NCBI GenBank assembly: GCA_020746105.1
Contig: CM036617.1
Location: forward strand, 42,375,898 to 42,439,897
DNA length: 64,000 nt
Direction of reading: 5' to 3'
DNA from: Trogon surrucura
Lineage: Eukaryota; Chordata; Aves; Trogoniformes; Trogonidae
Below, piece after piece: positions 35,047 through 46,724 of this stretch (position 1 is its first letter; each line of letters starts with the position of its first letter). The notes under the pieces were generated by a model that worked only from the letters and a program-made list of their open reading frames with translations, did not search any database and was not told where the DNA came from. The translations under genes were made by a program, and so were the position numbers.

Positions 35047-36231
35047 TGTCGTGGGTTGACCCTGGCCAGCCGCCAGGTACCCACACAGCCGCTCACTCAC
35101 TCCCCCCTTCACTGCTGAACAGGGGAGAAAATATTTCCAAGGGTTCAGGGTTTTGAGATAAGGACAGGGAGATCACTTTCATTTACCGTCCCGGGCAAAA
35201 CAGACTCAATTTTAGGGAAATTAGATACGTTTATTAAAAAGAACTAATCAGAGAGGAGTAGTGAGAAGTGAGAAAGAGCAAACAAATCTTAAACAGAACA
35301 CCTTCCCCCCATCCCTCCCTTCTTCCCGGGCTTAACATCAATCCCGGTTTCTCCACCTCCTCCCCCCGAGCGGCGCAGGGGGACAGGGAATGGGGGCTGC
35401 GGTCAGTTCATCCGATGTTGGTCCCACCACTTCTTCACTCCCGGGGAGGACTCTTCACTCTTCCCCACGGCCACTGTGGGGTCCCTCTCACGGGAGACAA
35501 GCTTCACGCTCTCCTCTCCGCGTGAGTCGTCCCACGAAGGGCAATTCATCACAAACTGCCCAATGTGAGACACCTCACGAGGGGCAGCCCACCCCTCGTG
35601 AGTCTGAGGAGCAGTCCTTCAGGGGAAACTGCTCCAGCGTGAGCCACCCACAACGTCCCAAAATTCTCACCGGCCAACCTACTCCAGCGTGGGCATTCTG
35701 TCTTCCACGGGCTACAGGTTCCGGCAGCAACTTACTCTGATGTGGGCTTCCCACGGGCTACAGCCCCCTTCAGGCATCCACTCACATGGTGTGGAGTCCT
35801 CGGTGGACATCTACACGGTGATCCTCACGGTGGACATCTGCACCTCGCCCATGGGCTTCAGGGGGACAACCCGCTTCACCATGGTCTTCACCACGGACCC
35901 CGGGGGACTCTCCCTGCTCTGGTGTCTGCAGCTCATCCTCCCCCCCTCCTTCTTCACTGACCTTGGTGTCTGTAGAGATTCTCACTCCTCCATCTCTGTG
36001 CCAGCTGTTATGGCGCAGTTCTTTTTCCCGTTCTTAAATATGTTTTTCACAGAGGCGTTCCTCTGCTATCACCTTACTGATAGGCTCAGCCTTGGCCAGC
36101 GGCGGGTCCCTCTTTGTAGCTGGCTGGTAATGGCTCTATCAATCTTGGGGAGCTTCTAGCAGCTTCTTACAGAAGCCACCCTGCAGCTCCCCCCCCCCGC
36201 CGCTGAAATCTGGCCAGGCCAAACCAAAACA
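35047..36231 (-). mobile_element. Solo LTR (avian ERVL-like), 1,185 bp, intact ends
   Basis: The block starts TGTCGTGGGTTGACCC and ends GCCAAACCAAAACA, flanked by identical ATGAT. The sense direction is minus: the complement of AACATATTTAAG at 36032-36050 is TATA-like, and the complement of TTTATTAA at 35231 supplies AATAAA. It matches the 20063-21357 LTR in the opposite orientation. A run of degenerate repeats with CACGGTGGACATCTRCAC lies at 35790-35860. Open frames of up to 156 codons here are LTR sequence, not genes. There is no internal viral sequence, so it is a solo LTR left by LTR-LTR recombination. Confidence 0.92.
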
Positions 36232-36236
36232 ATGAT
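36232..36236. repeat. Target-site duplication, right copy (ATGAT)
   Basis: Identical to 35042-35046. Five bases is the size expected for this kind of avian LTR element. Confidence 0.9.
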
Positions 36237-36338
36237 GAATGTCAGTGAAAGGTTTTATGCTTTGGTTCAGTACATTCAGTATGTTTGCACAGCTTAGTGC
36301 CAAGGTTAAATGTTGGTAACCATTTTCTCTTATAACAG

Positions 36339-36598
36339 AAAGAAACTCTACATCCTTCAGCGATAAGAAACATCAACTAGAATTACATGTTAGACCAGTT
36401 CCAAAACCTTGCAATGTTACAATATATTATGAAACTTTTGTAAAAACTAAACCGAACAGTGTTAGTCTGAAATTATACGTGACAAAATTTGAAAGTTGGA
36501 TAAATTTACTTGAGAAGAGTCAGCCTACATTTCAGTCTTCTGCCAGCATCAATCTTTCCATCCAAGATATGAAGGCAGAATATCTCACACTAAAAAAG
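36339..36598 (+). CDS. Candidate exon, unidentified gene
   Basis: An acceptor (CATTTTCTCTTATAACAG) is followed by 86 open codons in one frame, containing LELHVRPVPKPCNVTIYYE and SVSLKLYVTKFESWINLLE, up to a weak donor (AAAAAAG, GTTTAA). The 3' end is on a codon boundary and fits both the 37481 and 37800 candidates. The composition looks protein-like but I cannot name the family. A few open runs of this length are expected by chance in 64 kb of AT-rich DNA. Confidence 0.27.
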
Positions 36599-37480
36599 GT
36601 TTAACTAACTGCATTTATTTTGCTTGCTTTCCTTATTTGAACTCATATTGCAATATAAATATACACACATTCTTACACCTATAATAAAATAAATTCACAG
36701 TGGAGATTTGCCATTAGAAAATTCTTTAGTGGCATAGCATGTAGAAAAGCAGTACAGAAAAAACACCTCTGATACTATTTCACCCACAGTATCTCATTAG
36801 TGATATCAATATTTCCACAGTATTTTAGGTCCAAACACTACTCCTTGGCTTGACAGCTCTTTAATTTGAGTAGTTGTTTTGTTTGTTGTTTTTTTTTTAA
36901 ATCTGAACTTATTTTATTATAATATTAAGAGTTAATAATTTAGCAACAACAAATACGGAAATTATTTTCAAATCTTTGTGGAACACTGAGTACTTTAAAT
37001 TACAATATTGTAAGTTATAAATGGATGAAATTCAATATTTCCCCCAAGATACATCCATGCTATCTTTTATGGAATTTCAATTCGAACTTAAGCTTAAAGA
37101 TAAGCTTCAGTTGAACACTGTAGACATTCTTTTTGTTAGTGCATTTTGACACATAAGCTGAAAAATATCTCATCCTCTCACATTTTGAGGAAGCAGGTCT
37201 AAGTAGAGTTCTTTTTTAAATAGATCCAAAGTATTCCAAAGTAGGCTTTTCATTTTATTTATTTTCTTATAAAGAAAAATTACTTTGAAAGGAGTAAAGG
37301 GAATATCATTTGGAAATTTCTGTCTTACTCAAAATTTGTTTGGAGACTTCTGAGGGTCATGGAAAAATGTTCTATGTGTATAATGAGAAAGTGGAATGAG
37401 AATAAACAGACAATAATTAAAGAATTTTATCTTGTAAGAGCCCTACTGCATAAATCTTAATTAGTCTTGTCTTTTAACAG

Positions 37481-37539
37481 GATATGTCTAAAGAGCTGAC
37501 TGATATTTATTTAGCTAGCTGACTAATAGCTTAAATAAA
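37481..37539 (+). CDS. Candidate terminal exon with polyadenylation signal
   Basis: A very good acceptor (AGTCTTGTCTTTTAACAG) precedes DMSKELTDIYLAS and a TGA stop (37520-37522), with AATAAA 12 bases later (37534-37539). It joins the 36339-36598 candidate in phase 0. If that gene is real, this could be its 3' end; 37800-38151 would then be an alternative end or unrelated. Confidence 0.2.
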
Positions 37540-37799
37540 AAGTAAAATCATCCTTTTAATTGTGATATGTGATCACATCACTGTTTTAACTCTGTTCCTG
37601 ACCATAAATAGAATGAGTATACAAAAGAGTATTTGTCATTGTCATATATGAACAATAGCTGACTTTCAGCTAAAATTGTCCTTGTTTCTCTCTATTTTTT
37701 AACAGTTTTCAGTTTTAATATCTTTTGTTTTAATTTAAGAATTCAGTTTGATTCAGTGAGACTAACATATGGATTGGTTTTTAAATGACTTTTCTGTAG

Positions 37800-37819
37800 A
37801 TGACACTGAGACTAGAAGG
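37800..37819 (+). CDS. Candidate micro-exon (20 bases)
   Basis: GACTTTTCTGTAG precedes ATGACACTGAGACTAGAAGG, followed by the near-consensus donor GTAAGTTAAG. It ends two bases into a codon, and the 37907 candidate supplies the missing T. Exons this small are rare, which lowers confidence. Confidence 0.15.
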
Positions 37820-37906
37820 GTAAGTTAAGTGGACCAAAAATCCCAACAATGCATAAAGTGAATATGTCATTTTCTTTTCATCTCATCGATCCTTCTGGTT
37901 TTCCAG

Positions 37907-38151
37907 TGGTGCTTCACTGAGTCCTCTTGAAGATAATAAAGGGCTGCAACAACAGTTCTCAGCCACTGCATCTCCATCGTCCTTCCCTTTCTGCATAATG
38001 CTAATAAGCTCAGAAAAAAGACAAATGAGCGACAGAATCATTGACACCTTTTACCCCTTTTTTTTCTTCACTACCATAGACCACGAAATTATTTGTCTAT
38101 TTTTAAAGCCCATCTTGTCTACGACTCGGTGTCAGTCATTCGCAGAGACAG
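37907..38151 (+). CDS. Candidate exon, unidentified gene
   Basis: The acceptor CATCGATCCTTCTGGTTTTCCAG precedes 245 bases open in the frame set by the micro-exon. It encodes a part beginning GASLSPLEDNKGLQQQFSAT and ends at the donor GTACAG. It lies just before the long CR1. The product is not recognised; the later part is rich in F and I and looks less protein-like. Confidence 0.17.
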
Positions 38152-38291
38152 GTACAGGACTAGCAAAACATTTACGTTTATAGCGAATGGAAGACATCTG
38201 TCACAGAATCACAGAATCACAGAACTGTCGAGGCTGGAAAAGATCTCTGAGATGATCAAGTCCACCCTATGACTCAACACTATCGGAATAG

Positions 38292-38645
38292 TTAGACCAT
38301 GGCATTAAGTGCCACATCCAGCCTCTCCTTAAACACCTCCAGGGACCGTGACTCCACTACTTCCCTGGACAATGCATCTGAATGTCTGATCACCCCTTCT
38401 GTGAGGAAGTGCTTCCTGATATCTAACCTGAACCTCCCTTGACGCAGTTTCAGGCCGTGCCCTCTTGTCCTGTCACTAGTTGCCCGGGAGAAGAGCCCGA
38501 CCCCCACCTGACTACAACCTCCTTTCAGGTAGTTGTAGAGAGTGATAAGGTCCCCCCTGAGACTCCTCTTCTCCAGGCAAAACAACCTCAGCTCCCTCAG
38601 CCTCTCCTCATAGGACTTTCCCTCTAGTCCCTTCACCAGTCTCAT
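38292..38645 (-). pseudogene. CR1 ORF2 C-terminal end
   Basis: The frame ends with the usual CR1 region: [35 protein letters not shown] and REVVESRS. It is separated by a break near 38650-38745 from the RT part. The normal WNALP-type motif is changed to a SDALS form. Confidence 0.85.
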
Positions 38646-38744
38646 TACTCTCCTCTGGACCTCAATATCTCCAGCTCCTCAATGTCTTTCTTGAAGTGAG
38701 TGGCCCAGAACTGCACACAGTACTCAAGGTGAGGCCTCAAGAGG

Positions 38745-39620
38745 TTAATTTGGCAGAATTACATCCCTGCGCCTGCTGGCCACACTGTTCCTGATACAAG
38801 CCAGGATGCCATTGGCCTTCCAGGCCACCTGGGCACACTGCTGGCTCATGTTCAGCTGGTTGTCAAACAGCACTCCCAGGTCCCTCTCCCCCGCGTTGTT
38901 CTCCAGCCACTCCTCCCCCAGTCTGTAGCACTGCAGGGGATTATTGTGGCCAAAGTGTAGGACCCTGCACTTGGTCTTGTTGAACTTCATACCATTGACA
39001 TCGGCCCATTGACTCAGTCTGTCCAGGCCCCTCTGCAGTGCCTTCCTACCCTCCAGGAGATCAACACTGTCCCCCATCTTGGTGTCATCTGTGAACTTAC
39101 TAAGGGTAGACTCAATCCCCTCATCCAGGTCATCAATAAAGATGTTGAATAAGATGGAGCCCAGTACTGATCCCTGGGGGACACCACTGGTTACCAAACA
39201 CCAACTGAATGCAGCACCATTCACCACCACTCTCTGGGCCCAGTCATCCAACCAGTTTTTTACCCAATGAAGGGTGCATCCATCCAAGCCGTAGGCTGCC
39301 AACTTTTCCAGGAGGATACTGTGGGAGACTGTGTCAAAGGCTTTGTTGAAATCGAGGTAGACCACATCCACAGCCTTCCCCTCATCCACTAGACGGGTCA
39401 CGCAGTCATAGAAGGAGATGAGTCTGGTCAGGCAGGACATTTGTTTCCTAAATCCGTGTTGGTTGGGCCTGAACCCCTGGCTGTCTTCCACATGCCGCTT
39501 GATACCACTCAAGATGATCCGCTCCATAACCTTGCCAGGCACCGAGGTCAGGCGGACAGACCTATAGTTCCCCGGATCATCCTTCTGGCCCTTCTTATGG
39601 GTGGACATCACGTTGGTCAA
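38745..39620 (-). pseudogene. CR1 reverse transcriptase domain (291 codons)
   Basis: This is the longest open frame in the window. It carries the RT landmarks in order: [19 protein letters not shown], the finger region [12 protein letters not shown], motif [14 protein letters not shown], motif [20 protein letters not shown] and motif C FTDDTK. In CR1 motif C is normally FADD; here alanine is threonine while both aspartates remain. It should have continued at its 3' end but meets a stop after RRRDVILPN, where the normal sequence goes on into a VRPHLEYC region. The RT primes first-strand synthesis of CR1 and SINE RNA at the target DNA. This copy is not functional. Confidence 0.93.
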
Positions 39621-39829
39621 CCTCCAGTCATCTGAGATGTCCGCAGTTAACCAGGATTAGTGATGAGTGTTAGAGAGCGGCTTAGTCAGTTCTTCTGCCA
39701 GCTCTCTCAGAACCCTAGGATGAATCCCATCTGAACCTACGGACTTGTTGGGACCTAGTTGGCACAGGAGGTCACTAACTATTTCCTCCTGTATTACAGA
39801 AGGGGTATTCTGTTCCCCATCCCTGTCTA

Positions 39830-40147
39830 CTAACTCAGGAGCCCAGTTGCCCTGAGGACAGCCAGTCTTCTTGTTAAAGACTGAGGCAAAGAAGATATTA
39901 AGTACCTCAGCCTTAAAATTATCTTCTGTATTATGTTCCTCCCCTCACCCAATATGGAACGAAGATTTTCCCTGATCCTCCTTTTGTTATTAATGTATTC
40001 AAAAAAGCATTTTTGGTAATCCTTTACAGAGATGGTCAAATTAAATTCTAACTGAGCTTTTGCTTCTGTAATTCTCTTTCTGCCTGGTCTTACAATATCT
40101 TTAAATACTTCCTGATTCACCTGCCCCTTTTTCCAGAGTTGATACAC
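39830..40147 (-). pseudogene. CR1 ORF2 linker between endonuclease and RT
   Basis: The frame includes YQLWKKGQVNQEVFKD, KAQLEFNL and FFEYINNKRRIRENL, the conserved CR1 linker. Its downstream end shifts out of frame before the RT domain. Confidence 0.85.
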
Positions 40148-40607
40148 TCTTTCTTTTCCCTGAGTTCTTGTGAAAACTCCCTCTTCAACTACATTGGTTT
40201 TCTTCCCTGACGACTCATTTTATGGCTAGGTCCTGTGCCTTCATAATTTCATTCTTAAAGTAAGCCCAACCTTTCTGGACCCCTTTGGTTTTAAGGGCTG
40301 ATTCCCAAGAGATTCTTCAAACCAGAGTCCTGAATAGTCCAAAGTCAGCCCTCCGTAAGTCCAAGGTAGAGGTTTTGCTGACGTCCCTCCTAACTTCACT
40401 GCATATTGAAAATTCTGTCATGGTCGCTATGGCCAAAGCGACCTCCGACCACGACATCTTCCACCAGCCCTTCTCTGTTCGTAAACAGTAGGTCTAGCAG
40501 AGTACTACCCCTGGTAGGCTCACTGACCACCTGCAACTGGAAGTTGTCATCCATACATTCTAGAAATCTTCTGGACTGCCCTCTCTCTGCTGTGTTGTAC
40601 TTCCAGC

Positions 40608-41131
40608 CTATATCTGGTAAACTAAATCTCCCACAAGAACCAGGGTTAGTGAATGTAAGACATCTCCCAGCCGTTGAAAGAATGCCTCATCAGTGTCTTT
40701 ATCCTGGTCAATTGGTCTGTAGCAGACTCCCACTAGGATATCAGTCTCATTGGACTTCCCCTTTATCCTTATCCATAAACACTCCACCTTGGTGTGCCTA
40801 ATATTCAATTCTACGCAGTCAAAGCACTCTTTAACACATAGCGTTACCCCACCACTTCTCTTTCCTTGCCTATCTCTTCTAAAAAGTCTGTAGCCATTCA
40901 TTGTGGCATTCCAACTATGCGATTCATCTCACCAGTTTCTGTGATGGCAATTATATCATGGCTCCCCTGGTGTACAATATCTTCTAATTCCTCCTGTTTA
41001 TTTCCCATTCTCTGTGCATTGACATATATGCACTTGAACCGTGGTACAGACATCGCTTCTAACGCCTGTACGTCACCCCAAGTCTTATGCCTAGCATCCC
41101 TGGGTTTGTCAAATACGACACCGTTACCCAC
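40608..41131 (-). pseudogene. CR1 ORF2 endonuclease domain, broken
   Basis: Two frames (40898-41131 and 40608-40901) together carry the endonuclease: CIYVNAQRMGNKQEELED with its metal-binding region, DIIAITETGEM, GGVTLCVKECFD, VGVCYRPIDQD and VLVGDL. The catalytic GDFN motif reads GDLV, and a frameshift splits the domain, so it cannot nick DNA. Confidence 0.88.
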
Positions 41132-41211
41132 CTCAAGTGGAACGACAGACTGAAGGCCATTCTTAGGCCCATTTCTAGTGAGCCTGGTTTTATCCCCTTC
41201 TCCCCTCGAGG

Positions 41212-41745
41212 CTAGGTTAAAGACCTCTGGATGAGCCCCGCCAATTCCTGTGCTAGGATCCTTTTCCTCCTTCGGGACAGATGTATTCCATCTGTCGCTA
41301 GCATACCTGGTGCCATGTAAACTTCCCCATGATCAAAAATCCAAATTTCCAATGCTGGCACCAGTCTCTGAGCCACACACCGATCAGGTGTATTTTCCAC
41401 CCACTTTCAGTGCGTTTCCCTTCCACTAGACGGATTGATGAAAACACCACTTGCACATCTGATCCATGTACTAGTCACCTCCATGTCTCAAAACCCTTTT
41501 TTATCACCTTTGGATGTCTTTCTACAAATTCATCACTACCAACCTAGGCAACTAACAAAGGGTAGTTACCAGAAGGCTGCATCAGACCAGGCAGATTTCT
41601 CTTCACATCCCTGACCTGAGCCCCAGGGAGGCAGCAGACTTTCCTCTGGTTGGGTCTGGTCAACAGATGGGGCTCTCTGTTCCCCTCAGGAGGGAGTCGA
41701 CTACTACAATTACTCTCCCTATTTTTCTTAATAGAGGAAGTTCTA
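41212..41745 (-). pseudogene. CR1 ORF1 C-terminal esterase (SGNH) part
   Basis: The stretch begins near VIVVVDSLLRGTE (catalytic serine region), continues with GAQVRDVKRNLPGLMQPSG and GSDEFVERHPKVIKKGF, and ends with WIFDHGEVYMAPGM and DGIHLSRRRKRIL (catalytic aspartate and histidine). Stops lie in between. The N-terminal part of ORF1 is absent. Confidence 0.85.
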
Positions 41746-41750
41746 AGGTG

Positions 41751-43700
41751 TGGGGTAGAAAAAAATTCAACTTAAACCTGGTTTTGTAAAAGTAGTCACA
41801 TTCTTAAAGTTTTACCAGATCGACTACCAGAAAAGTATTTTTAAGTAATTTTTAATATTTGAAATTTTATTTTTAATTTCAGATTTCCAACTCTATTTTT
41901 CTCAACCCTTACAACCTTATAGATGAAAGCAAACTGGGAAGATAAAGTTAAAAGCACATCCTTATAAATGACCTGTTTTAGGAATTATCATCCGTGATCC
42001 CAAGTGATCCTGCCTTGAAGTTATCTGTCAGCTATTTGTACACAAAATGCAGCTCCCTGTCATCTAACAGTTGTGCCAACTCAGATGGTGCTTCCAAGCA
42101 AACACTTCATGTGTCATTCTTTGCAACATAAACTGAAATTTATAGAGACCAGCAGCCTTCCATGAGATCTCCTGCTCTTTCCTCAGGATCTTCTGTGACT
42201 ATGTCCCATGGAAATAAACTGTCTGATGTTTACTGCAGTAAGCCAGAGAGACTTGATACCTGAATCAGTGAAATACCAAATTTAGCACAGACAATTCCAT
42301 ATGTAACACCAGATGAAATGAGCTCCAAAGTTGTAATTAAATCTTTTTTTAAAAGAAGTATGAACAGTAATGACAAAACCTTCCCAAGCATAAAAGGCTA
42401 TAACATTTTCTGTACATATATTCTGTAGCAATGGCCTTTACCCAGGAAAATTAGGTTCATCCATTTTTTTTTTCTAATTTATTCTCTGCTCCATAAAAAA
42501 TACCACCTGCCAAGTTGCAGAGTATTTACAGATCTACAATAAATTCAGTATCTTCTTCAAATTTGTTAGCAGATGTTATATTATTCCGGAATTAACTGAT
42601 TCTTTGTGGTTCCTTGTAGCAATTAAATGTGTAGCAGTTTTCTGAAGTGTTGAAGGATCTAATTTTTCATCTGCATAATTGTTTGTTCTAGTTAGACAGT
42701 GGTTTAAAATCAAATCTTACAAAAAGCAGTGCAACAAAAATGAGAGTAATAAATAAGTCAGTAGCTGTACAGCTGAAGAGATACTGGTTAAGGCTATTTA
42801 TGTGCTACCTAAAATTCAAATGAAGATCACAGAGATTTCAGAAGATGAAGTTTTTATGAACTTAAACTAAACTTATCTCCAAGTTACACATGCAGTCTCT
42901 AATTGGAGAAGCAATGGCAAGGAAACAGAGAGATCTGTGTGTCTGATTCAAAAAAAAAGGAAAACCCAGAGATTCTTTAGAAGACCAAAATATGTCTCCT
43001 TACCTTGGTTCAAAGTTTTGCAGTCCTTTTTCACAAGAACCTACTTCACCACCCATTAACTCCCTGTGCCATGAATACTGTATCCTCATTAGGTAGAGAG
43101 GGAGAGGTTATTTCTTTCTCACAATGAATCTTAGAAAATTTCTTTTATTGCCATCCGGACTTCAGGCTCTACAGGAAAGGAGGAGTTCCTGAAATGTCAA
43201 AACATGAATTCATAAGAAATAGAAATGGGGCTATAAAATCAGGTACTTTCTATTTGATTTAGCCAGACATAATATTACTTATGATAAACAGAATAAACAG
43301 TACTAGTCCTGCATTACTGGAACATTGTATTGCTTTCTACTATTCCAAAGTAGTCTGATACTGAGTTGAACTGGGAATTTGTAGTCTGATCTCAATACAG
43401 AGTTAAACTTCCATAGCAAAGAGTCATTGTAACTGATGTAATAGACTGAGCTGTAAGAGTTCATCCCCTTCTTATGCAGATCCTCAGTCCTTTCACATCT
43501 TTAGTATTTGATGGCACATGAACTAAACAGACTTCATGCTATCTTAAAATGCAAAAGTTAACATAGGAGACAACCAGTACTAAGATGAATGTACAATGTG
43601 GGTCACTTACAGCTATTATTATAACATTTTTTAGACCTCTCATAACTATAACTAAAGAACAAAGTAAATCCTTCCTGAAGCAATCACATAATAATACTCT
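41751..43700. other. Unique AT-rich DNA
   Basis: No repeat is recognised. An acceptor-like TTTTTAATTTCAG at 41881 precedes ~57 open bases that run into a TAA; unsupported. Confidence 0.4.
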
Positions 43701-43723
43701 TTTTTTTTTTTTTTTTTTTTTTG
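43701..43723. repeat. T run
   Basis: A run of about 23 T. Similar runs lie at 47517-47539, 49991-50016 and 52074-52099. Confidence 0.9.
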
Positions 43724-44374
43724 ACAAACACACCACTGGCTTACATTTTCAAAATATTATTGAAATACCAGCCAGTTAAGCTTTATTGCTGACATAAGTG
43801 TAATTACACGGTATCCATTTCAAAGTAAACAGTAAAAAACACAGTTATTTTGTCTATCTTCCCCTGATATTCTGTCTCCAGAAAGCCACTTAACACCTGA
43901 ATGCAAAAAGTTTGGAAAGTGCTAGAGAGTATCGAATGAAAAATCCCACTGAACCCAGCTTTAATTGAATTCCATTTATTGCAGGGTGCTCCCTTGGAAA
44001 GGGTTTTCATACATTTTACTGTACTTGCTAAATTAGCCATCATCCTAATGTTATTCAGCTAAGACAGTCAAAACTATATCATGTCCTCTACAGTAATTAA
44101 AACGATGTAATGGTGCTGATAAGTTGTTCTTCTCAGTGGTATCTTGCTCTAATATCCTCTTGTGCTCTTTAATTTGCACCCACAATTTCTAGTACAGAGA
44201 AGCTTTCTTAGATTTGGAAGCTCTTTGATTGTCTAGTATAATGCCTATAACTAAAATTGGCCTGGAAGTTGGAAATTCATGCAAACTTATTATAACAATT
44301 TCTTCTTTCTTCTTTTTCTTGTATGAGCCCACCAGCTCTCATACTACCACAAAAATCATTACTTGTTACTCACT
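43724..44374. other. Unique AT-rich DNA, no gene seen
   Basis: No repeat family or convincing exon is visible in this stretch. Confidence 0.4.
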
Positions 44375-44483
44375 GTAGCATATCTAATTTTAGATTACAA
44401 ACTGCTTGGGGCAGGTGTCATGTCTTTTATGTACTGTGCAAACTGGATAGTGAACGTTGTGTAACCTGAACAACAACAACAAC
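44375..44483 (+). mobile_element. Possible ancient L2-type LINE/SINE 3' tail
   Basis: TTAGATTACAAACTGCTTGG, GGGCAGGTGTCATG and CTTTTATGTACTGTGCAAAC resemble the widespread amniote L2-type 3' end, followed by an (AAC)5 run at 44469-44483 where such elements carry a simple tail. Only about 100 bases are recognisable. Confidence 0.42.
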
Positions 44484-46724
44484 ATGGTGCCAGATCATCC
44501 CCTTAAGTCATCTACACAGACAGCCTTCTTTACAGAGATTGCCTCATAGCTCAGTCTGTGAGAAAGGGATATGTCAGCTGGTTCCTCTGTCTTGCCATAA
44601 AACTATGAAAATCTACTTGAAATCACAAAATAATTAGCTGTAGGGTTGAAGGAAAAGTAACCAGATGTAAGAATGGACACATCATCTGTTATAATAGCTA
44701 AACGCAAATTATTCATGAATTCTATTCCGAAGGGAAGCCCTAAGCAAAATTCCTTAGGTCACAATATTAAAAGTTACAATATTTGTTATTATTTATTTTC
44801 TAAGGATAATAAAAAAGGAAGAAATTATGTTTGATTACGTTAAGGATTAGCTATCTATTTCAATGGAGTCACTCCAGCTTTATGTTGGCTTAAAGGAGAG
44901 CAAATTTGCCTTAATTCATTCTCCTGGGTTTCTATCAAAGTCACTTGGAACAGCTTCTGTCTCAGCCTCTAGACATTTTAAAGACATCGCAATATAAAGA
45001 TTTCTTTCCTGCTAGTCTGCCAAAGCCTTAACATTTTAAACTAGCTCCTTCTATTGAATAACAAGAGCATACATTTTAACGCTTACCTAAAGGCAACTAC
45101 AAACATTCCCACTGACAACAAATCCTCCAATCAAATTACCAGAACACATCCAGTCACTCAAGAAACAAGTTTTATGTCCACAGGTTATTTGATCTGTCCA
45201 AGTCTACTTAAACAGTATTCCTTCCATAATCCAAGTAAAACAGATACTTGATCATCTCCTCTAAAACACAGAGGTAACGGAAGAAGAGTTCTAGTTGCTT
45301 TAAAAAGCAATGAAAATTCTCTTGCAAAATTAGTCAAAATCATTCCAGAAACTAAAAAAAACCAACCAACTCCAAAAGTGGAAAGCTGGACTTTTTTATT
45401 TCTCATACCTGTGAGCCTTGTAAAAAATAAAGAAAGGCTTAAACCAATTCTTTAATGACAGACTATTTTGGGATTACATCTTGAAATCTTGAGTAGGAAA
45501 CAGAAGATTTAAATGCATATTTTCTTGTTCCAAATGATTTTTTAGAAAATTATTATTCAACTGTCAAATGTCATCTTGTGTTTCAGACTTCAAAAAGCAG
45601 GACTCAAGTCTGCCACTTCTATTAGTCTTCATTACATAGCTTCTGGACAAAATTGTGTCTCACAATCTTAGTAATCAAGTTGCTTTTCAGCATCATAATG
45701 TTAATTTATATTCATTTCATCATGTCTTATCTTCAATTTGGTGACCTTTCTATCCACTATCTACCATTAGGTTAAAGCTGAGCACTTTGAGTATTTTGAT
45801 GTTACATCAATTATTTAGAGGTTTTGTTTTAGTTTCGGATACCCACAGGCTCTCAAAGTGCTGTAAAATGTTTAGAAAAAATTTTTTCAGGTATCTTGTA
45901 AGAACTAACCCGTAAATATATAAATAGAGGAGCTCAATTCATCTTTGAAAAGATGTGCATTTTAATATACAACTTTTTAAAATTTTCTGAAATTATGCTC
46001 CCATGTAATGTTGAATTTCACTATCCAAAGTTTCCAAATTATTACTTCCAAATTCTCAGATATTCATGAGAACAATAAAGAAAGACATAAATCTAGTGAA
46101 GGATTGAATAACTTTGCTTATCTTATCCTAATCTTTTCTTATCCTGTTCATTATATATTATGTTTATTATAACGTTATATTTACTACGTTATCTTATATT
46201 TATTATATTATTATCAAAATAAAAATGTATTTTCATTTTACATTCAAAATGCAGACATATATTTTTAACAGCTTGTGATATAAATGGAAATTTTTGCCTG
46301 ATTTTAAAATTAAGGGTAAAAGTAACAAAAGGAAAATATTATTTTTACTAAAAATTTTCAGTTTTATGTTTCAAAACTGTTCTCTCATTGTTATGTTAAC
46401 CAAAACTTTTCTAAAAAGAATTTTACTCTCAACTGTGGTTTTGTTTATTATTTTCTTGAGCTATGAAAAAAAGGCATTAGATTTCATACTTGATGAGTCA
46501 TAATGAAAGATTAATAGGTCTTCTATTTCATGAATTATTTCCAAATTCATGAATTATCCTTTAAGTGGTTCTATTAAGTATTGTACAACAACATTAATTA
46601 CATTGTTTTGATGCATGCTATGATAGAAAGTAGCTTTTTTGCTATTTATAGATATTTTACCATATTACAGTAGATGTCCTGAATATCAATCTGTATGTAT
46701 ATTTATTTATTTATTTATCTATAG
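44484..46724. other. Unique AT-rich DNA, no gene seen
   Basis: A very AT-rich stretch with TTATAT-like strings lies at 46140-46215, and a TTTA microsatellite at 46700-46718. Confidence 0.4.

Larger units (their letters stand above)
38201..41750 (-). mobile_element. Long CR1 LINE, ORF1 end plus ORF2, decayed
   Basis: The longest CR1 copy in the window, about 3.5 kb, reads from right to left. Around 41210-41740 is the C-terminal SGNH esterase part of ORF1, with its DSLLRG nucleophile region and the DGIHLSRR end. Around 40600-41130 is the start of ORF2, an apurinic-type endonuclease (NAQRMGNKQEELE, DIIAITET, GGVTLCVKE, YRPIDQD). Then follow the linker (YINNKRRIRENL), RT and the C-terminal end. 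The tail at 38201-38227 is three CACAGAAT-type units. Several frameshifts and stops interrupt it. The 5' end stops inside ORF1. Confidence 0.95.

Noticed and set aside
35268-36159. Several overlapping open frames of 70-156 codons on the plus strand
   Set aside because: They lie wholly inside the solo LTR at 35047-36231; the GC-rich LTR sequence has few stops.
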